Shown: positions 1-5,873, numbered from the stretch's first letter. The stretch: DNA of 12,853 nucleotides from Spirochaetales bacterium UBA1265 (GCA_002308475.1 DBVL01000118.1:1-12853), one strand, 5' to 3'. Notes: a model not told the origin generated them from the letters alone. Numbers and translations: made by a program.

Positions 1-25
1 GCTCTACCATTGAACTACTTCCACC
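1..25 (-). tRNA. tRNA, 5' part only (probably tRNA-His)
   Basis: Read on the minus strand, bases 25 to 1 give a 7-base acceptor arm (GTGGAAG), then T8-A9, a D-stem (GTTC/GAGC) and an AATGGTA D-loop, which is the canonical start of a tRNA. The gene runs off the left edge before the anticodon, so identity cannot be read. The encoded extra G before GTGG resembles the G-1 of bacterial tRNA-His, and the E. coli tRNA-His gene begins in a similar way. A Gly tRNA is the main alternative because of the short D-loop. A candidate promoter lies just upstream. Confidence 0.75.
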
Positions 26-39
26 GTATTGCGTATTGA

Positions 40-68
40 AATATGCAATAATTACTTAAATTAGTCAA
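40..68 (-). promoter_or_regulatory. Candidate promoter of the tRNA gene
   Basis: On the minus strand a TTGACT -35 box (68-63) and a CATATT -10 box (45-40) are separated by 17 bases. Transcription would begin near base 33, about 8 bases before the tRNA. The -35 box overlaps the stop codon of rarA (67-65). An 11-base-arm palindrome (27-50, arms TATTGCGTATT / AATATGCAATA) covers the -10 box. It could be a protein site or simply an AT-rich hairpin. It is not followed by a T-run on either strand, so it is not a standard terminator. Confidence 0.5.
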
Positions 69-2200
69 TAAAGAATTACAGATTTGATAATCAGACAACT
101 GACTGACCATGAAACGGGCGCTGCACATAGCTGAGAGGTGAGCTCTTTCAGCAGTTTTTCCTCTTCCTGACTGTCAGCTTTAAGAGCAGGAGCGTAGGAG
201 GAGTGTACCCAACGCCTTACATCCTCGCTGTCTATAATTCTTTCTTCTGTGAATCTGAATGGCTCTGTTTCAAGAATGTTGAAGTATTTACCTATGGCTT
301 TGAGCATTTTGTCTTTGTAGCTCTTGTCGTAAATGGACTCTTCTGCCTCTCTAAGACGTTTTTTCAAGGGTCCTTCATGAATAAGATCAGAGAGGTGAGT
401 ACCTTCGGAAGGAAGAGTCTCGGCAAGAGTCAGTGTGCTTGTATTTGTACAGAAAGGCATTATCTCTCTCAGACTCTTGTCCATGTCCTTTGAAAGAACG
501 AGATAGTTTCTGCCTATTATATGCTCAAATCTTATGTCTGAAGGTATCTCTGAAAGGGACTCATAAACCTGAGGCTTGTCCGCACTGTCTTCCAGAGTCT
601 GGCACCTGTGCTGAATGTACTGAAGATCCTCATTGTTTCTTACCACGGCTGCGGAAAGACCTTCAGGGGTGCGGCGGAAGGCTTCCCAGAGCATCATGCC
701 ATGACCTGCGTTCAGAACAAGGACCCTGTCACTTCTTAGACAGTCAAAAGAGGAGAAGACCTTGTCCCTGATAGAAGAGAGAGCCTGGCTTCTTGTCTGC
801 TCGGATCTTTGTATCCACTGCTCACGCTTCTTGTCTTTTTTGGTGAAAGTCAGATTTTCGGGGAAGGCATCCAAATCAACTGTCTCCAACTGAATCTCCC
901 GTCTTCTGTTCACGGCGTCTCTAATGGTTGCCTCATAGCCTATGTTTCCCGGCTGATAGAAGACCTTTCCCTGTAGCTCGTTTGGAAGGTATTGCTGTGC
1001 AACCCAGTGCTCCCTGTATGAGTGCGGGTACATGTAGCCTTCTCCGTGGCCAAAGCCTTCGCTGTCCCGGCTTGCATCTCGCAGGTGGTTCGGTACTTCT
1101 GACATCTGGGATTCTTTCTCAACACCTCTTAAGGCATCAAAGAAACCTAAGGCACTGTTGCTTTTGGGTGCTGTGGAGAGATAGAGGGCCGCATGTGTCA
1201 GGTGGTATCTGCCCTCCGGCATGCCAACCATGTTGAAAGCTTGTGCGTCAGCTGTGACAACAGATATGGCATTTGGGTCAGCCAGACCTATATCTTCACA
1301 GGCACTTATGAGCATACGCCTGAAGATAAAGCGCGGATCCTCACCTGCGTGCACCATTTTGGCAAGCCAGTAGAGGGCTGCATCCGGGTCACTTCCTCTC
1401 AGGGATTTTATGAAGGCGGAGATGACATCAAAGTGGTAGTCTCCTTCCTTGTCGTAGAGGACAGCCTTTCTCTGGATGCTCTCTTCTGCAGCTTCCTTTG
1501 TCACAACTATGACACCATCTACTGACTCAGATGTCTCTACAGCAAGCTCAAGGGCATTTAAAAGGCTTCTTGCGTCTCCTTTTGCCACGTCTATGAGGTG
1601 CTCGAGAGCACCTTCCTGGAAGCTGACTTTAAGGTTTCCATAACCTCTTTCCTTATCTGAGAGTGCCTGAATACAAATATCTCTGAGGTTTTCATCAGTC
1701 AATGGCTTGAGCTGGAAGATCCTGGAGCGGCTTACAAGTGCAGGGTTGACTTCAAAGAATGGGTTTTCGGTGGTTGCTCCAATAAGGATGAAGGTTCCGT
1801 TCTCAACCCAAGGGAGGAGGGCATCCTGCTGGCTTTTGTTCCAACGGTGAACCTCGTCAACAAATAAAATGGTTCTTCTTCCGTAAATCTGGAGGCGCTC
1901 TTTGGCACCATCTATCTCTTCCCTAAGGTCCTTCACTCCGCTGAGAACCGCATTCAAAGAAGTGAAATGGCTCTTTGTAGTATTTGCTATCACTCTTGCT
2001 AAAGTGGTCTTCCCTGTTCCCGGAGGACCGTAGAAGATAACAGAACTCAACTGATCTGCCTGTATGGCACGCCTGAGAAGGCGTCCGGGCCCGACTATGT
2101 GGTCCTGACCTATGTACTCATCAAGATTTCTTGGTCTCATCCTGTATGCAAGAGGCTGGTTTTTCAAATCTGTGGCAGAAGCTTTCTCAAATAGGTCCAT
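65..2200 (-). CDS. rarA: RarA/MgsA-type replication-recombination ATPase fused to a C-terminal methyltransferase-like domain
   Basis: This 711-residue protein has an N-terminal clamp-loader-like AAA+ ATPase of the RarA (MgsA) family, which acts at stalled replication forks. Visible motifs are Walker A GPPGTGKT (58-65), Walker B ILFVDE (111-116), sensor 1 GATTEN (141-146) and the arginine-finger region SRSR (157-160). The family's terminal signature YPHSYREHWVAQQYLP sits at 391-406. Ordinary RarA proteins end near residue 430-450. Here about 270 further residues follow, containing VLVLNAGHG (493-501), which resembles motif I of a Rossmann-fold SAM methyltransferase. A RarA/unknown-domain fusion of this size is known from spirochaetes and cyanobacteria. 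Whether the extension binds SAM is unknown, and its motif is degenerate. The start is an ATG 13 bases after the upstream lipoprotein stop, with only a weak GGAA before it, so the two are probably cotranscribed. Confidence 0.93.
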   Translation of the reverse strand: MDLFEKASATDLKNQPLAYRMRPRNLDEYIGQDHIVGPGRLLRRAIQADQLSSVIFYGPPGTGKTTLARVIANTTKSHFTSLNAVLSGVKDLREEIDGAKERLQIYGRRTILFVDEVHRWNKSQQDALLPWVENGTFILIGATTENPFFEVNPALVSRSRIFQLKPLTDENLRDICIQALSDKERGYGNLKVSFQEGALEHLIDVAKGDARSLLNALELAVETSESVDGVIVVTKEAAEESIQRKAVLYDKEGDYHFDVISAFIKSLRGSDPDAALYWLAKMVHAGEDPRFIFRRMLISACEDIGLADPNAISVVTADAQAFNMVGMPEGRYHLTHAALYLSTAPKSNSALGFFDALRGVEKESQMSEVPNHLRDASRDSEGFGHGEGYMYPHSYREHWVAQQYLPNELQGKVFYQPGNIGYEATIRDAVNRRREIQLETVDLDAFPENLTFTKKDKKREQWIQRSEQTRSQALSSIRDKVFSSFDCLRSDRVLVLNAGHGMMLWEAFRRTPEGLSAAVVRNNEDLQYIQHRCQTLEDSADKPQVYESLSEIPSDIRFEHIIGRNYLVLSKDMDKSLREIMPFCTNTSTLTLAETLPSEGTHLSDLIHEGPLKKRLREAEESIYDKSYKDKMLKAIGKYFNILETEPFRFTEERIIDSEDVRRWVHSSYAPALKADSQEEEKLLKELTSQLCAAPVSWSVSCLIIKSVILY

Positions 2201-2213
2201 TGCTTAGTTTCCA

Positions 2214-2918
2214 TCAATACGTTTTGAATACTTTTCTTGCTATCTTATCTCCATAGGGATCAGGTGTGGTTCTGAACAGCTCCTCTTCTCTTGCCAGCAA
2301 CTCCAGATAGAGGTTTGTCAGATGCTTGGATAGGTATTCTTTCATATCAACATATTCAAGAGCTGGCATCTGTATGCCGTAGATGAGGCTCTGACTTACT
2401 ATCCAGTTTGTGTATTGGTTCAGTATGTTGTTCAAATGAAACTGATCCAGGTTCTCAATGCAGGAGTCCCAGAAGGAGGTGATCTCTTCTGAATAGAGGG
2501 CTGAAAAAGCCTCAGTCATGCTTGTATTTGAAGTTTCCACATAGGTTAAAGGATCTGTGACTTCCATGCTTGAAGCTCTTGTTTCCACAAAGGAGTAGAA
2601 ATCCTCAAGGTGGGAGTAAATATAGTCTTCCACATAGGTTTTCCAGTTGTCCATCATCTGAGAAAGACCAGGGATTGTGCTCTTCAGCTCTGTAATGAAG
2701 GTGTAGTCTTCAGGAAGAAAAGAATTATTGGAGAGCTGCCTGTAGAACTCAGTGTCTGCGTTTGTTGCAGCTGTTGTGATTGCTGTTTTCAGAGCTTGTG
2801 CGGCTTCTTCCTCAGTTATGACCTCATAGCTGTTTCCTGAGCCTAAGGAAGAGCAGGAGACAAAGAGAATGAGAAAAAAAGCTAGCAGATATGCTCTTAT
2901 CTTTCGAACCGCAATCAT
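2214..2918 (-). CDS. Predicted lipoprotein of unknown function (possibly DUF4197-like)
   Basis: This 234-residue protein starts with a lipoprotein signal peptide: K/R residues at 5-8, a hydrophobic core at about 10-20, and the lipobox FVSC with predicted lipidated Cys22 followed by two serines. The mature part is mostly helical and acidic, with no Cys after the signal region. The pattern EEAAQALKTAITTAA near the mature start, and the later segments, loosely recall DUF4197 proteins; this is a weak impression. It is the first gene of a two-gene unit with rarA, 13 bases apart, although a cell-envelope lipoprotein and a cytosolic ATPase have no obvious shared job. No Shine-Dalgarno site precedes the ATG, but an extended -10 box does (see the promoter entry). 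Function is not known. Confidence 0.85.
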   Translation of the reverse strand: MIAVRKIRAYLLAFFLILFVSCSSLGSGNSYEVITEEEAAQALKTAITTAATNADTEFYRQLSNNSFLPEDYTFITELKSTIPGLSQMMDNWKTYVEDYIYSHLEDFYSFVETRASSMEVTDPLTYVETSNTSMTEAFSALYSEEITSFWDSCIENLDQFHLNNILNQYTNWIVSQSLIYGIQMPALEYVDMKEYLSKHLTNLYLELLAREEELFRTTPDPYGDKIARKVFKTY

Positions 2919-2924
2919 GTTGAA

Positions 2925-2930
2925 AATATA
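2925..2930 (-). promoter_or_regulatory. Extended -10 promoter for the lipoprotein-rarA unit
   Basis: On the minus strand a TATATT box with an upstream TGC (extended -10 pattern TGn) ends 6 bases before the lipoprotein ATG at 2918. The -35 region at the right distance is poor, which an extended -10 can compensate for. Transcription would start at or next to the ATG, fitting the missing Shine-Dalgarno site and suggesting a leaderless mRNA. Inferred from sequence only. Confidence 0.5.
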
Positions 2931-2938
2931 GCATTTGC

Positions 2939-2967
2939 TTGAATATTTGCATAGAAGGAATTACCCT
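2939..2967 (+). promoter_or_regulatory. Weak candidate promoter for the rluA-like gene
   Basis: TTGAAT (2939-2944) and TACCCT (2962-2967) are 17 bases apart, and the -10 box ends 6 bases before the ATG at 2974. The -10 match is minimal (T, A and final T only). It would give a leaderless mRNA. It lies back-to-back with the divergent promoter of the lipoprotein gene. Confidence 0.3.
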
Positions 2968-2973
2968 TTGACC

Positions 2974-3612
2974 ATGATGATCCTTTATGAAGAAGAAAGC
3001 TTTATCATAGCTGATAAAATCCATGGTTTGCCTACAGTTCCGCTGAAAAGGAACCCTCATCAGGATACACTTTTGAAGAGAGTGGGAGATCTGTGTCCTT
3101 CTGTTTTGGATGTAAAAGGTAAAAATGACTGGGAAAAGGGAGCTCTTCACAGATTGGATACTGATACTTCCGGTCTGGTTGTGTTTGCAAAAACCCAGGA
3201 GTTTTATGATTTTCTTCTTGCTGAGCAGAGAGACGGTGGTTTTGAGAAAACCTACAGGGCGGATACTGATGGAGATACAGAAGAGCGGGAGATTTCTTCT
3301 TTTTTCAGGTCTTTTGGGGAAGGAAGACGGCGGGTCAAGGTGGAGATGGATGTGAGGAGAGCGGACTCACCCGTTCTTTATACAACCATCATCTACAGAA
3401 AGGAAAAAGGTGTTTATTTGTGCACCATCACCAGAGGCTTCAGGCACCAGATAAGAAGCCATCTTGCATATCTTTCCTGTCCTATTAAAGGGGATAGACT
3501 ATACAACCCTCAGGTTCTGCCAACCTCAACAGAGCCCCTTCTGCTTGATTGTCAGAAGGTTTCTTTCCATAGACCGGATGGAAGCTTCTTCACTTTTGAT
3601 AAGGCTCAGTGA
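2974..3612 (+). CDS. RluA-family RNA pseudouridine synthase
   Basis: This enzyme isomerises uridine to pseudouridine in rRNA or tRNA in the cytoplasm. The family signature HRLDTDTSG is at residues 59-67, with Asp62 as the predicted catalytic nucleophile. A second conserved block, FRHQIRSHLAYLSCPIKGDRLY, lies near the C-terminus (quoted in part: HQIRSHL and PIKGDRLY). At about 212 residues it is short and has no N-terminal S4 RNA-binding domain, like TruC/RluE-size members, so the target nucleotide cannot be told. The reading frame extends to a TTG at 2935, but the ATG at 2974 is preferred because the domain begins there. A second ATG follows directly. A purine-rich AGAAGGAA at 2953-2960 is too far (13 bases) to be a good ribosome site. 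The 3' end overlaps convergent xseB by 23 bases. Confidence 0.88.
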   Translation: MMILYEEESFIIADKIHGLPTVPLKRNPHQDTLLKRVGDLCPSVLDVKGKNDWEKGALHRLDTDTSGLVVFAKTQEFYDFLLAEQRDGGFEKTYRADTDGDTEEREISSFFRSFGEGRRRVKVEMDVRRADSPVLYTTIIYRKEKGVYLCTITRGFRHQIRSHLAYLSCPIKGDRLYNPQVLPTSTEPLLLDCQKVSFHRPDGSFFTFDKAQ

Positions 3613-3805
3613 CAATAGCTTCTTCACCCGGGGCACTTGTCACAATCTCAACTCTTCTTTCAAGCTCTGAAAGCTGCTTATCAAGGTGCTTGGCTATCTT
3701 CATGCCATTTTCATAGAGCTCTACAGCCTCTGTAAGGTCGGTTTCCTTGTTCTGAAGCCGTTCATTGATTTCTTCAAGTTTCTTTAGTTCTTCTTCAAAT
3801 TTCAT
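3590..3805 (-). CDS. xseB: Exodeoxyribonuclease VII small subunit
   Basis: This 71-residue protein has the family pattern of a helical hairpin: FEEELKKLEEINERLQ, then DLTEAVELYENGMKIAK, then a helix ending LSELERRVEIV. XseB subunits bind the coiled-coil arm of XseA and are needed for single-strand DNA exonuclease activity. The start ATG overlaps the xseA stop codon in an ATGA arrangement (3805-3802), so translation is probably coupled. AAGGAA lies 8 bases upstream inside xseA. The last 23 bases overlap the end of the convergent pseudouridine synthase gene. A slightly extended C-terminal tail (SAPGEEAIVTEPYQK) covers that overlap and may be lineage specific. Confidence 0.92.
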   Translation of the reverse strand: MKFEEELKKLEEINERLQNKETDLTEAVELYENGMKIAKHLDKQLSELERRVEIVTSAPGEEAIVTEPYQK

Positions 3806-5028
3806 ATCTTTTTTTCCTTATCTGTAACCTCTGCAGTAATTCGTCCTCTTTTCATGATGATCTGAATGGAGTCTTTTATGTTTATCCTCTCCGGGTCAGT
3901 AAGCGTTTTTCCTTCAGGTCCCTTAACTATGCTGTACCCACGATCAAGAACTGCTTCAGGGGAGAGGGCCTGCATGGTGTTCTCTATAAGCGAGAGTCTG
4001 TTTCTTGCACCCTTGAGCATGTCCTTAGTCTGTTTCTGGATATCTCCTATGTTGTTCTCAAGGTGCATTCTCAGAGAGATGAGCCGGTTCTGGAGAAGAG
4101 CTTCTGAGCTTTTTCCCGAACAGGAGAGAAGGCGTAACCTGAGTTGTCTCAATCTTGAAGAGATAGTCTCCTGCATTAGGTTTTTAATGGTTCTTATCTT
4201 TTCTCTCTGATCTGAACTGGCTTCACATACAAGTTCTCCGGCAGCAGACGGAGTAGGGGCTCTCAAATCCGCAACAAAGTCACTCAGTGCCCAGTCTGTC
4301 TCATGTCCCACTGCGGAGATGACTGGAATCTCAGATTTGTGTATGGCTTCAATCACTATCTCTTCACTGAAAGGCAGGAGGTCCTCTATGGAGCCGCCCC
4401 CACGTCCTACAATCATCACATCTGCAAGTGCAAAGGTGTTTACTTCCTCAATTCTCTTTGCAACACTCTCGGCTGAATCCGGTCCCTGTACTATGGCTGG
4501 AAGGATGATTATATTCATGCCGGGGTTTCTTCTTCCGGTTATCTGCAGTATGTCCTGAAGAGCTGCTCCGGTTGCACTTGTTATGACAGCTACCCTTGAT
4601 GGTCTGGAAGGGATGGGCTTTTTTGCCTCAGGGGCAAAGTAGCCTAAGGCCTCGTATTTCTTCTTTCTTTTTTCAAGAGCAAGAAGAATGTCTCCATCAC
4701 CTGTTTCCTTCATGGAGGTGCAGACCAGGGTGTAACTTCCTCTGGGCTCGTAGACGCTGATGCTTCCGGTAACTGTCACTTTCATACCGTCCTGAGGTCT
4801 GAATGTGACCCGGCTTGTCATGCTTCTCCAGATGGCGCAGTTTATCAGGGCTCCCTCATCCTTCAGAGAGAAGTACCAGTGTCCGTTAGGAGCAGCTTTG
4901 AATCCGCTTATCTCGCCTTCTACTGTGAGACCATAGAAGGAGCTCTCAAGAGTATCTTTGAGGACTTTTGTCAGTTCACTGACTGTAAATTTAAGTTCCG
5001 CTCTGGTTTCGGAAAACAGTGTATCCAT
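3802..5028 (-). CDS. xseA: Exodeoxyribonuclease VII large subunit
   Basis: This 408-residue protein is of normal length for XseA, the catalytic subunit of exonuclease VII, which degrades single-stranded DNA in both directions to oligonucleotides. The N-terminal OB-fold is at about 14-105 (LTVEGEISGF, GHWYFSLKDE). The nuclease core at about 130-330 carries RVAVITSATGAALQDIL (145-161), the glycine-rich MIVGRGGGSIEDL (205-217), and SAVGHETDW with DLRAPTPSAA (238-263). A coiled-coil stretch follows, then the usual C-terminal ALSPEAVLDRGYSIV. It forms an operon with xseB through a 4-base overlap. The ATG has no Shine-Dalgarno site, and a candidate -10 box ends 10 bases upstream, so its mRNA leader would be only a few bases long. 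It lies just downstream of the GDPIM gene's terminator. Confidence 0.96.
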   Translation of the reverse strand: MDTLFSETRAELKFTVSELTKVLKDTLESSFYGLTVEGEISGFKAAPNGHWYFSLKDEGALINCAIWRSMTSRVTFRPQDGMKVTVTGSISVYEPRGSYTLVCTSMKETGDGDILLALEKRKKKYEALGYFAPEAKKPIPSRPSRVAVITSATGAALQDILQITGRRNPGMNIIILPAIVQGPDSAESVAKRIEEVNTFALADVMIVGRGGGSIEDLLPFSEEIVIEAIHKSEIPVISAVGHETDWALSDFVADLRAPTPSAAGELVCEASSDQREKIRTIKNLMQETISSRLRQLRLRLLSCSGKSSEALLQNRLISLRMHLENNIGDIQKQTKDMLKGARNRLSLIENTMQALSPEAVLDRGYSIVKGPEGKTLTDPERINIKDSIQIIMKRGRITAEVTDKEKKI

Positions 5029-5038
5029 AACACTATGA

Positions 5039-5067
5039 ATCTTAACAGGGCAGAGCCTTCAGGACAA
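5039..5067 (-). promoter_or_regulatory. Candidate promoter for xseA-xseB
   Basis: On the minus strand TTGTCC (5067-5062) and TAAGAT (5044-5039) are 17 bases apart. The predicted start site is about 3 bases before the xseA ATG at 5028, giving an almost leaderless message. The promoter fits between the upstream gene's terminator (5076-5116) and xseA, which supports an independent xseA-xseB transcript. Confidence 0.45.
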
Positions 5068-5075
5068 GAAGGTAG

Positions 5076-5116
5076 AAAAAAAGACTGCCTTCCCGGATTT
5101 GATTCCAGGAAGGCAG
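5076..5116 (-). terminator. Rho-independent terminator of the GDPIM lipoprotein gene
   Basis: On the minus strand a stem with outer arms CTGCCTTCC / GGAAGGCAG (5116-5108 with 5093-5085) continues past one mismatch with three more pairs around a 6-base loop. It is followed by TC and seven T residues (5082-5076). It begins 24 bases after the GDPIM gene stop codon. The plus-strand side has no T-run, so it acts in one direction. Confidence 0.88.
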
Positions 5117-5139
5117 AAGGGTACATAAATGAAAAAAAA

Positions 5140-5499
5140 TTACATTATGGGGTCCCCTGCAGCTGTGCACATGATAGGATCTCCTGCGGCATTCAAAATA
5201 TAGTAGTTTCCTTTTACATCCATCATGATCGGGTCTCCGCCGGCAGTTTTCAGGGTTGTGAGCATGATCGGATCTCCTGCGGCTGTAAGCTTACCCTTGA
5301 GCATAATCGGATCTCCTGTAGCATTTCTCATAATCGGATCTCCACCAAAGTGAAGTCCTCCAACAGGAGCAACCTTCATGTTTGGGGAAGCTGTATTGGA
5401 GAGCGTTGTTGGCTGGTTTTTGTTCATGGCAACGCATGAGCAAAGCAGGACTGTAATAATCACACAAATGGCTGTTATAATCAGACTTTTCCTTTTCAT
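5140..5499 (-). CDS. Small lipoprotein with six GDPIM pentapeptide repeats
   Basis: This 119-residue protein matches no family I recognise. Residues 1-22 form a lipoprotein signal peptide: basic start MKRK, a hydrophobic core, and the lipobox LCSC with predicted lipidated Cys22. About 30 residues rich in Asn, Thr, Ser and Pro then form a likely flexible tether. From residue 53 the pentapeptide GDPIM occurs six times: 53-57, 62-66, 75-79, 88-92, 106-110 and 115-119. Spacers are 4, 8, 8, 13 and 4 residues, and the residues before most copies are A plus A, T or G. The sixth copy is the exact C-terminus. A second mature Cys (111) lies between the last two copies. The ATG has a good AAGGAG site 9 bases upstream. 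The gene is a single-gene unit with its own promoter and terminator. Possible roles are a surface-displayed repeat, a ligand-binding motif, or a multicopy peptide precursor; none is proven. Confidence 0.88.
   Translation of the reverse strand: MKRKSLIITAICVIITVLLCSCVAMNKNQPTTLSNTASPNMKVAPVGGLHFGGDPIMRNATGDPIMLKGKLTAAGDPIMLTTLKTAGGDPIMMDVKGNYYILNAAGDPIMCTAAGDPIM
5143..5343 (-). repeat. Six-copy 15-base coding repeat (GDPIM)
   Basis: On the minus strand the 15-base units lie at 5343-5329, 5316-5302, 5277-5263, 5238-5224, 5184-5170 and 5157-5143. All encode Gly-Asp-Pro-Ile-Met. They differ only at third codon positions: GGA/GGG, GAT/GAC, CCG/CCT/CCC and ATT/ATC/ATA. Only the first two copies are identical in DNA. 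The spacers are irregular, so this is not a simple tandem repeat or a CRISPR array. Confidence 0.95.
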
Positions 5500-5508
5500 A
5501 TTCTATTT

Positions 5509-5514
5509 CTCCTT
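5509..5514 (-). promoter_or_regulatory. Ribosome-binding site of the GDPIM lipoprotein gene
   Basis: AAGGAG on the minus strand, 9 bases before the ATG at 5499. This is among the clearest Shine-Dalgarno sites in the window and sets the start codon at the beginning of the signal peptide. Confidence 0.8.
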
Positions 5515-5552
5515 TACGACATTAAGCTGACAGTGAATCACTGGACGTGCTT

Positions 5553-5561
5553 ATTATAACA
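5553..5561 (-). promoter_or_regulatory. Extended -10 promoter of the GDPIM lipoprotein gene
   Basis: A perfect TATAAT (5558-5553, minus strand) is preceded by TGT, giving the extended -10 pattern TGnTATAAT. The matching -35 region falls inside the ferredoxin terminator and is weak. The predicted start site near 5546 leaves a leader of about 47 bases. The perfect box and strong ribosome site suggest the gene can be well expressed. Confidence 0.6.
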
Positions 5562-5570
5562 CTGAATAAC

Positions 5571-5599
5571 AAAAAACGACACAGATTATCTCTGTGTCG
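5571..5599 (-). terminator. Rho-independent terminator of the ferredoxin gene
   Basis: A perfect 9-base-pair stem (CGACACAGA / TCTGTGTCG, 5577-5585 with 5591-5599) with a 5-base loop is followed on the minus strand by six T residues (5576-5571). It lies 45 bases after the ferredoxin stop codon and just upstream of the GDPIM gene promoter, separating the two units. Confidence 0.9.
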
Positions 5600-5643
5600 C
5601 TTCATTCGGCCTATAAAAGCCTCATGTTGTCATTATTTGAATC

Positions 5644-5811
5644 TTACTCTTCAACAATAGCACCTGTTGGGCAAACTGAAGCGCAAGTTCCGCAAGAAGC
5701 GCAAGCATCCTGGTCAATTACATAGATATCACCTTCGCTGATGCATCCGACAGGACATTCACCTGCACATGTTCCACATGCTACGCAAGTATCTGTAATT
5801 CTGTAAGCCAT
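5644..5811 (-). CDS. 2[4Fe-4S] ferredoxin, clostridial type
   Basis: This 55-residue electron carrier would serve oxidoreductases such as pyruvate:ferredoxin oxidoreductase or hydrogenase in an anaerobe. Two cluster motifs are plain: CVACGTCAGECP (Cys9, 12, 15, 19) and CASCGTCASVCP (Cys37, 40, 43, 47), each holding a 4Fe-4S cluster with one Cys from the partner motif in the usual way. An extra Cys23 follows the first motif. The internal repeat reflects the family's ancient duplication. The frame stays open 19 codons further upstream, but the ATG at 5811 is chosen because AAGGAG (5823-5818) lies 6 bases before it and the family begins MAYxI. It is a single-gene unit with its own promoter and terminator. 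Confidence 0.95.
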   Translation of the reverse strand: MAYRITDTCVACGTCAGECPVGCISEGDIYVIDQDACASCGTCASVCPTGAIVEE

Positions 5812-5843
5812 TCTGATCTCCTTTGTGTTTAGTAGACACTTAA

Positions 5844-5873
5844 ATACTACTGATTCGAGAATAGGCAAGTCAA
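5844..5873 (-). promoter_or_regulatory. Promoter of the ferredoxin gene
   Basis: On the minus strand TTGACT (5873-5868) and TAGTAT (5849-5844) are 18 bases apart, with an AT-rich stretch just upstream of the -35 box that could act as an UP element. The expected leader is about 26 bases and contains the AAGGAG ribosome site at 5823-5818. Confidence 0.6.

Noticed and set aside
27..50. Hairpin between rarA and the tRNA as a Rho-independent terminator
   Set aside because: The stem is AT-rich and has no T-run after it on either strand.
2935..2973. TTG start 13 codons upstream for the pseudouridine synthase
   Set aside because: The extra residues are not family-like and no ribosome site supports it. 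The ATG at 2974 begins the conserved domain.
5143..5343. Possible CRISPR array or intergenic repeat cluster
   Set aside because: Units are only 15 bases, spacers vary from 12 to 39 bases, all lie in frame in one coding sequence, and variation is confined to third codon positions.
4879..5439. Plus-strand 186-codon open frame with repeated HDRISCG-like segments
   Set aside because: It is the antisense shadow of the GDPIM repeats and the start of xseA. It runs through the terminator between them, and the repeats are explained by the minus-strand gene.
5600..5643. Short GGC/GCC inverted repeat downstream of the ferredoxin gene
   Set aside because: Only three or four base pairs and no T-run. The strong terminator at 5571-5599 already explains the end of the unit.
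5812..5868. Longer ferredoxin N-terminus from an upstream start
   Set aside because: It would include the ribosome site, the -10 box and part of the -35 box. The family begins at MAYRI, and the 55-residue form is typical.
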